Below are positions 57,494 to 64,000 of a stretch of 64,000 nt of DNA, piece after piece. Positions within the stretch are counted from its first letter, which is position 1. Every line of letters starts with the position of its first letter. The notes under the pieces were generated by a model. It was not told the DNA's origin. It was given only the letters and a program-made list of their open reading frames with translations, and ran no database searches. Position numbers and translations under genes: made by a program. The DNA lies in NCBI GenBank assembly GCA_965153455.1, contig OZ234493.1, forward strand, positions 11,212,213-11,276,212, in the 5' to 3' direction. The DNA comes from Sphagnum compactum (taxonomy: Eukaryota > Bryophyta > Sphagnopsida > Sphagnales).

Positions 57494-60400
57494 TCAGCTT
57501 GCACATACCAGGTGATCAAAGTGCTCTATTGTTGCTTGAGGTGACTCCATCTCCCCACTGCATGCCCCCACTTTTCTTCTCAACCGTGGCACATTAACCA
57601 AACTTTTAGCAGGCTCCTCCTGTACAGTTGAATCTTTCTTCACTTCATTTTCCTGTTCACCCATTGCTTTTTGAGCACCATTCTTGTCTGAAAGATTTGG
57701 TGAATTTGTTCTCATGCAATTTGCGCACCATCGGGGTTCTTCCAACTTGAGTCCCTCTGGAGACTGCTCAAACTTAATATGGGAACTCAAGTCTATTGGG
57801 TTTTCTGCTGTGGCACCATTGCTGCTACCATTTGCTAGAGCCTGATTGCTCCCATTACCTGATGGTGTTGGAGCAAACTTTCTCTTCTTCTTTGCATCCA
57901 GCTTCCGAGGCATCACATCAAAGAAGAAATTTCCTCCATTCCACACAGCAGCAGACACTTTGAAGCATTCAAAGAAGATATGAAGACGGTATGACTTGAA
58001 CATGGGAACAGTGAGGGCCATGCTCAACACAGTGAAAATAGCTTGCAAAACCACGTACATGAGCACACGTCTCTTATCTCCCATAAGACCACATAAACGC
58101 CACCATATATTGTTGGCTCGTGAAGCTTTTCGAGAGAGTTCCCTGTTTGGAACACAGCCCCAACCAAACGGCAGTCACAGAGTGAAGGACATTTCTTGAA
58201 GTCTTGTGAGTTTCCTGGGAACTTGGCCCTCCCACACCTTTTGCATGAGGTTCTCTTGCTTGGTCATGATCAGTAGACAAGGAAACCAAAACAAACACAT
58301 CAAAGAATGTAAGGTTTTGGAAATCATACTTGTAGGAGGTCATCACCTCAGGGTCCCCAAGAATTCGTTGGTGCCGCAGCACATTCACAACAAGATAGTA
58401 GATCATCTGCCACACACTGTACACGAACAGTGGGACAACAAATAACCATATCCAAAGAGATTGGTTGCTCTCAAGTAAAGGCCATGCAGGCCAAGGTCCT
58501 GTCTCATCAGGTGAATGGGGGGAGAATGTTTGTGGATCCCACCACCGGATGATGAAGAAGACAATCCCTGCAGACCATTCACCACAAGCTCCCTAGGTCA
58601 ACCAAAAGCCACAAGCCAAGCAGGAAAAGTCATGGAGTGGCAGCAACCTTTTGTTGACTCACCTGGAAGTAAATGGATAAGGACACCAACGATTTTGTCA
58701 ATGGAGCTGAAGACAAGGCTGCACCGCCACACAATCAGTGCCCATGCCAATGGTCCCTGCACAATTGTTGATGGTAGACTGAAGTTCAAATGAGAACCTT
58801 ACATGTGTTTTAAACAGCTGTGACATAGCAAGCAACAATAAACACAACAGAAACAAGTTGAAAGTTTTGAGCAACATTGCACTGACCTCAGCAAAAGAGA
58901 AACAAACAAGAAACAGTTTGTCGTTATTCGGAAAGAATAGGAGGCAGGTCACAAATATGGCATTAGCATAGTAGCAGAAGTCCTGCATCCCAAAAAACAC
59001 ATTCAATCCTCAAGATGATGAATAAATGTGTCACGAGAAAAGATTAAGATTAAACCACGAGACTAAGATTCCTAGCTCTTGTCCTGCAAACCCACAAATA
59101 AAAATAACACTTGAAATTCATGGTCAACAAAGTCCTTATGACGTGACCAAGAATAACAAGTCTCTTCTGACCCTCAAGCTTCACTGATAGTATCTTGTGC
59201 TGAGTTAGTAGACCCCATGCTGATGAGGACTTAATATGCATGTCATGATGCTTAGAAAATAAGCAAAGACGACCACATGTGTGCGTTACATTAGAGTATC
59301 CTGTTACAGTGGTCACCCAGCAATTCCCCACAAACATATGAGGTGTACACAATCCCCCATATTCAAGAATGTTAGAGTGGTCAAATCAGAGAATGGCCAC
59401 ACACATGAAGATTATTGTACCAGAAGGTAGTAATGCCACTTCTTGATTCGATAATAGATCCATCTGAGAGGGGCAATAGTGATGAAGAATAGGCAGTACA
59501 AATAAGGGATATCATCAGGCCCTGCAAGCAAGCACAGAATACCAAGAATCCAATTTACTAAGAGATTTGCATGAGGGTAGCAGCAATCATATTATGGCAG
59601 TGAACAACACCAATTTTGCATGTGTTTCCCTAGAGAGAGTTACTAGAGCATCAATGATATCAAGCTCAAAACAGTCACAAGACTTGATGATTTCATCTCA
59701 ATTTTTTTAGCAGTCCCTGTTGTAAAATCTTAAAAAATTCAAGTAGTGTTATGCAAAAGAACCATCTGAGAATTAAGAAACATCAAACCTCCAAGATGAA
59801 TATGCCCTGATGAGCTCACATACTACTACCCTCATCTTAGCTCACCTTAACAAATTTTGTGCTGAGGTTTTGAAAGGATGGAATCTGCTAACTAGAGACT
59901 TCCACAAAACACCAAATTTTGTGCTGAGGTTTTGGAAGGATGGAATCTGCTAACTAGAGACTTCCACAGATCATTGGTGGAGAGCTCAAATGCACAAAAA
60001 GATTGCAAAAAAAGATTTTAGGAAGCCTGCTGTCTGGGGATGTGTAAGCAGAAGACATGGAACAAGAGCCTGCAATTGACTTACTTGATCCTAGCCAGAA
60101 GCAAAAGGTCCCAAAAGAAGCAACTCCCATGCTGTAAGTCACCTGCAGGATTTGGAGAAACAGAAAATTTCAGAAAATAACTAGAGTGATGCACTAAGCA
60201 ACACTTGATAACATGCAGTTCAAACCAAACAGTGAACAAATGAGCATCCTTTTGGCATGACAGGAACACTTCCATATTGGGTCAAGGAAAATGTGCAAGA
60301 TCTACTGAGTGACAAAACCTTAGTAATAAAGGCCTCATGCTCATCAGCACGCTTGGCAATTTTTCCTGCTTGTTTTGTAATCATTTCCTTTGTCTGAAGG

Positions 60401-60738
60401 ACCACCTGCATCCATCCCAGCACCGACAATGCCAAGCCAAAAAATTGTATAATCTGCTCAACAGGGGCTTGCTCAAGCACACAATTTGAAGCTGTCAAAA
60501 TTGAGAGTGCAAAACTAGTCAGCTCAAATGGCAAATGCACACAAGTGTTGGACATCAATTGACTCTTCTTCTTCTTCTTCTTCTTCAAGGATTTTATCAA
60601 GATTTAGAGAAAAGAAACAAGCCAACCAACCTTGGGGGGACTTCGGCTTCCTTTCCGTCCCATCCGTTGCTGCCCAAGCTCCTTCTGCTGCCAGTGTTCT
60701 CCTGCTTCGCCGTTCCGATCCACATTATGGGGAGCCAT
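57494..60738 (-). CDS. GPCAT1: Glycerophosphocholine acyltransferase (GPCAT/Gpc1, DUF2838)
   Basis: Eight exons: 60738-60631, 60405-60319, 60142-60085, 59521-59421, 58982-58887, 58756-58663, 58567-58330, 58142-57494 (476 aa). The phases agree throughout. The core matches the DUF2838 family closely: [57 protein letters not shown], then [31 protein letters not shown] and [10 protein letters not shown]. It continues with [34 protein letters not shown] and [19 protein letters not shown]. The protein has about eight membrane spans, presumably in the ER. The enzyme transfers acyl groups from acyl-CoA to glycerophosphocholine, making lysophosphatidylcholine for phosphatidylcholine recycling. The exon 1-2 junction ([12 protein letters not shown]) was chosen over two other in-phase acceptors by comparison with the family. 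The C-terminal tail after about residue 310 is low-complexity, and a GTATGTG donor near the stop leaves the end uncertain. Confidence 0.92.
59851..59968. repeat. 62-bp tandem duplication inside a GPCAT intron
   Basis: The unit 'caaattttgtgctgaggttt' continuing 'tg.aaggatggaatctgctaactagagacttccaca' occurs at 59851 and 59913 with one substitution in the shared part. It lies in intron 3 and leaves the splice sites untouched. Confidence 0.93.
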
Positions 60739-62460
60739 GTAGTTCCCTAAATCCTAAAAGAGATTGAGTCCAGTTTCAGAAGATTGCGCTGCTTTTGGAA
60801 CGAGACCGATAATGTAGCTTTCCTTTGTTATAGATCCGCTCTCCTTGCACTTGGAGCACTAGAAAAAAAGACCAAAAAACGATGCGCACGAGTGAGTGCC
60901 ACAACCCTGCGCACATACTTCGCTGCGGTCGTCTGTATTCTCCTTCCAACACTCTCTACTGACTACTGACTCTTCAACAAATGTCTTCAGGAAGACACTC
61001 TCGGAAACACGATAAGCTTCTGTCACGAGGATATTGCAATAGCTTCTCTTCCCCCAGAGTTCCCAGACGGGGGGAGAACATAAACAGTGCAAAAGCAAGC
61101 CGGTGTAAAGGATCTGGTGGAAAGGAAACTAAAACTTCTAGGTGCCGCTAAAAACACGGCTTCCTGATGCGAGGAAAGCAGCGCTTGGAGGACAGATATT
61201 CAGATGAGAGAAGAAAAATAAAACTGTAAAAGAGAGCCAAAGACGGTGCAAACTCCTGATCGGGAAAAAAACGAAGAAGCAATGTCCTGAGAAAAAGAAA
61301 CTTCGTTCCTAAGTGATCACTGAACACGCACAAAAGACAAGAAGTCATCACACACATGAAGTTCAAACCTGGCGCAATGACAACAACAAAAAGAGCCAAA
61401 ACAACAAGAAAATACAGATTCTCGCAGCATCTAATGACTTGAATTTCACAGGGAAAGGAAGCTTACAGCAATGCCAATGAAGTCTTCTATGACTAGATGG
61501 AGAAGTTTCCAAAGAGAGAAAACATTACCTCCGGGAAGCTGAATCTCGAAAACCTGTTCTAGAGTCCAAAATACAAAAGAGTCACTTTGAGCCAGTGAGA
61601 AGAATTAGGACTTGATCGGAAAAACGCTACATTAGAAGATCGAGTCGAAACTGCGGGAAACTAGCGAAATATCGAAAAACCTCGGCATCCAGAATGGACA
61701 AGAAGAGCCATGGACCCCCAAAAAAATGAAAAAAAAAAGGGACTTTGATCGGAAACACGCTACATTAGATCGAATCGAAAGTCGAACCCCGCGAGAAGCG
61801 AAATCTCCGAAAACCTCCTCCGGAATGCACAAGAGTGTTTGAGACAGCGAAAAAAATGACTTGATCGGAAACGAAGAGGAATTTTTTTATAATTTTCTTG
61901 AAAAATACAGGATTTACTTGGCTGCAAGAGGAAGCATTTTTGAAACACAGAAACAAACTATTCCAGAGCAAAAAAGAAACCAAAAAAACGTGCGCACAAC
62001 CGAACGAGCTCACAGCACCAGCGTCAGCGGGAGACACACACACACAAACCAGCAGCGGCAAGAGAGACCACTCTTCCCGAGGAGCTCCTGAAAACCTTAC
62101 TATGGTTAAAAAATGGGTTGTGGTTTATCAACACCGGATCCCGGGCTACGACATTCTAATGCAGAATTGTCGAGCGGCGAGGAAATGAGACTGGGTGGCG
62201 AAATTCCCCAATCAGCGTAACGCGCGGGGTGGCGATCGATCGAGCGATGTCGGTGAAAAGCGCACGAGGAAACGAATGGACGAGTTTTCACGTTAGGCCT
62301 TAGTCCTGTGTTTCGCCACTTGTGGAATTTGTTTTGGTCCAGAGGAGACAGGACATATTACGGGCGGAAAATCCAGGTCCTGATTCCTTGCCACATCGTC
62401 AGCGGGGGAACCTGAAACTGACCAATACGGAGGCTTTGCCACGTGCATGGCCTCTGCTTT
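60739..62460. promoter_or_regulatory. GPCAT upstream region and probable promoter
   Basis: No protein-coding exon was recognised. The region is purine-rich on the plus strand and contains a tandem duplication (61612-61860) and a G-box CACGTG at 62440-62445 in the context GCCACGTGCA, which fits bZIP/bHLH or ABRE-type sites. Distance to the GPCAT ATG (1.7 kb) makes the link to that gene tentative. Confidence 0.4.
61612..61870. repeat. Tandem duplication, two full copies plus a partial third
   Basis: The phrase 'ttgatcggaaa(a/c)acgctacattaga' followed by 'gatcga(g/a)tcgaaa', '..gcgaaat.tc.gaaaacctc' and 'ggaatg.acaagag' starts at about 61612 and 61744. A short third start (TTGATCGGAAACG) is at 61861. 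Spacing is about 132 and 117 bp. Confidence 0.8.
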
Positions 62461-64000
62461 TTGATTCCCCAAGGCATGTACTCTGATACCCTTATTAAGA
62501 TTTTTTAATAAATAATATTATTTTTAAAAAGTTAAATCCTTTTTTTTTTTTTTAACTTTTTGGTTGGGGATTTCTTTTTTTGGGAGAAGTTGGGGAGGTA
62601 GGTATTTGGGGGAGGGGGGAAAATTAAGGGGCTAGGTAGGTAGGTAGGTAGTAGGTACCTAGTTCTTAGGCACCCGTGTGAGGCCGAGCCAAGGGTGGGC
62701 CTGATGTTAATAAAGCTTGTACTTGAGGCCTTTATCGAGCGTAAAGCCCTACGCCAATTTTTTTAAAGAACTAGGGGTACCTACCTTGCGGGATTAGGGT
62801 TTAAGGTTTAGGGGTTTAACCAAGCATATATATATTTTTTCTTTGTTTGGCCCCAATGTCAAAATGCACATAGCGTCGTGAACCTTCACCTAAATTAATT
62901 AACGGAATAAAACAACATTTTGCATCAACAAGAAAGAGTTATGAAATGTTTAGACTTTGATAATTTCTAAACATCAACATTTTTTTAAATATCACCTACA
63001 TACACTTGACTTGGGATGGACATTTTATTTTTGCCCCCTTTTAATTGTCCTCTTTTTGAAATGGATGAACTTTTTTTTCTAATTATTTTTTTTTTTTCCA
63101 ATCAATTGAGAGTTTTTTTTGTTGGGAACTTTAATAGTTTATGGAATTAGTGAAAACCTAAGTCCCTCTCTTAAATCTTTATGAAGAGTTAGATTAAAAA
63201 ATGTGAATTCATGTTAATCTAATGCAATCTCATTTAAGTTTTTCTTTTTTATTATTGAACCTTGAAATGCAAAATGTTTAACATTTTGCACACATGAAAT
63301 CAAAAGGATCTATCGATTGATAATTAGTTTAACCCAATGTGGTAAATAGGAACTCATTTTGTGAACAACAAAAAGGTTTTTTTTTATAAAAAAAACCCAA
63401 TATAAAATAAATATTAAAGGATGGAGTGAAAGTTAATCAAGTTAACCAACATTAGGAAAGGGGAAGAATTTAAGATAAATGTCAATTGGCAAGGTAAAAA
63501 ACAAGGGTTGAAGTTGGAGGTAATGTTGTTCTAAGTAGGAAATGATAGAAGTGCTTTTTATTTTGTGTCCAAAATTAGACAATGATTGTGTAAGGAATAG
63601 AACCTAGAGAAAAAATTATTCCTTAGATGTCTTAGGGCTTAGATTAAGAATAGGTAGTTCTTTCTTGATTTGGGGCAAAGCTTCGATACTAGAGCTTCGT
63701 CGATACAAGGTGATTGTTTGTTGTAGCACATATCTTGTGGTTGTTATTTTATGAGCAAGGAGATCTTTTAGATGAGTGATTGTAATGAAACTTGAAAAGG
63801 AGGTTGGGGGGCATACTAATTATGCAAAGGGATGACGTAGTTGTTATTCATGAGAAGATGATCCAAGCGAAGAAGCATGGAATGATGTATTGTAAGAATT
63901 GAAGGTTGAAACATCTTGAACAAGCAAATAGGGTTTTCAACGGTGGTAGCTTGAAGGTTTACTCATGAGGAAGACAAGTGTCAAGCGACAAAATAGAGGA
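62461..64000. other. AT-rich intergenic DNA, no gene seen
   Basis: Homopolymer-rich DNA with a TAGG run at 62632-62655 and a telomere-type motif TTAGGGTTTAAGGTTTAGGG at 62794-62813. No recognisable coding region is present. Confidence 0.5.
62632..62655. repeat. TAGG tetranucleotide tract
   Basis: Head-to-tail TAGG units (gctaggtaggtaggtaggta). The same tetranucleotide, in either orientation, appears near 7.85, 9.9, 32.3 and 34.4 kb. Confidence 0.85.

Noticed and set aside
62479-62493. ACTCTGATACCC resembling the complement of an LTR retrotransposon primer-binding site
   Set aside because: The match to the methionine-initiator-tRNA site is partial, and no flanking LTR pair or polyprotein was found.

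Overview
The window is nuclear DNA from a land plant. The gene models have many short GT-AG introns, the proteins belong to plant families (DMP, plant-type eIF3a, plant GPCAT, a plastid-type PotD-like protein), there are plant-type telomere motifs (CCCTAAA and telo-box), and the transposon relics are plant hAT, CACTA and Emigrant-like types. I cannot fix the lineage. A fungal-type MpaB-like oxygenase would be more expected in a seed-free plant (bryophyte, lycophyte or fern) than in an angiosperm, but that is inference. Layout: 1-4.6 kb is AT-rich with two degenerate tandem arrays. 4.64-5.24 kb holds an intronless DMP (DUF679) gene on the minus strand. From 5.3 to 33 kb is a gene desert containing minisatellites, a GC-rich island that may be a mobile element (about 6.95-7.74 kb), a broken hAT transposase (11.2-12.5 kb, minus), a broken CACTA/Ptta-type transposase gene (24.8-27.6 kb, minus) and a complete 522-bp TA-flanked MITE (32.5-33.0 kb). 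A small ambiguous transcription-like locus sits at 33.2-33.8 kb. 35.2-60.7 kb is the gene-rich part. It has one intronless plus-strand gene for an MpaB/DUF2236-type oxygenase, then four intron-containing minus-strand genes in tandem: a NASP-type histone chaperone (6 exons, 513 aa), eIF3a (13 exons, 1052 aa), a putative plastid PotD/PotF-like solute-binding protein with a long acidic insert (6 exons, 824 aa) and glycerophosphocholine acyltransferase (8 exons, about 476 aa). The last 3 kb is promoter-like sequence, then AT-rich DNA. The exon chains were assembled by hand from GT/AG junctions, codon phase and family conservation. All four close with consistent phase and no internal stop. The first junction of the acyltransferase and its 3' end are the least certain parts. 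The genes do not form one pathway. Translation initiation (eIF3a) and histone supply (NASP) are growth and S-phase functions, and both have motifs in their upstream DNA that fit this: a telo-box upstream of eIF3a, and an E2F-type site plus an eight-copy telo-box minisatellite upstream of NASP. The most interesting items are the MpaB-like gene (possible horizontal transfer), the telo-box minisatellite, the acidic insertion in the PotD-like protein, and several strong inverted repeats of unknown function.
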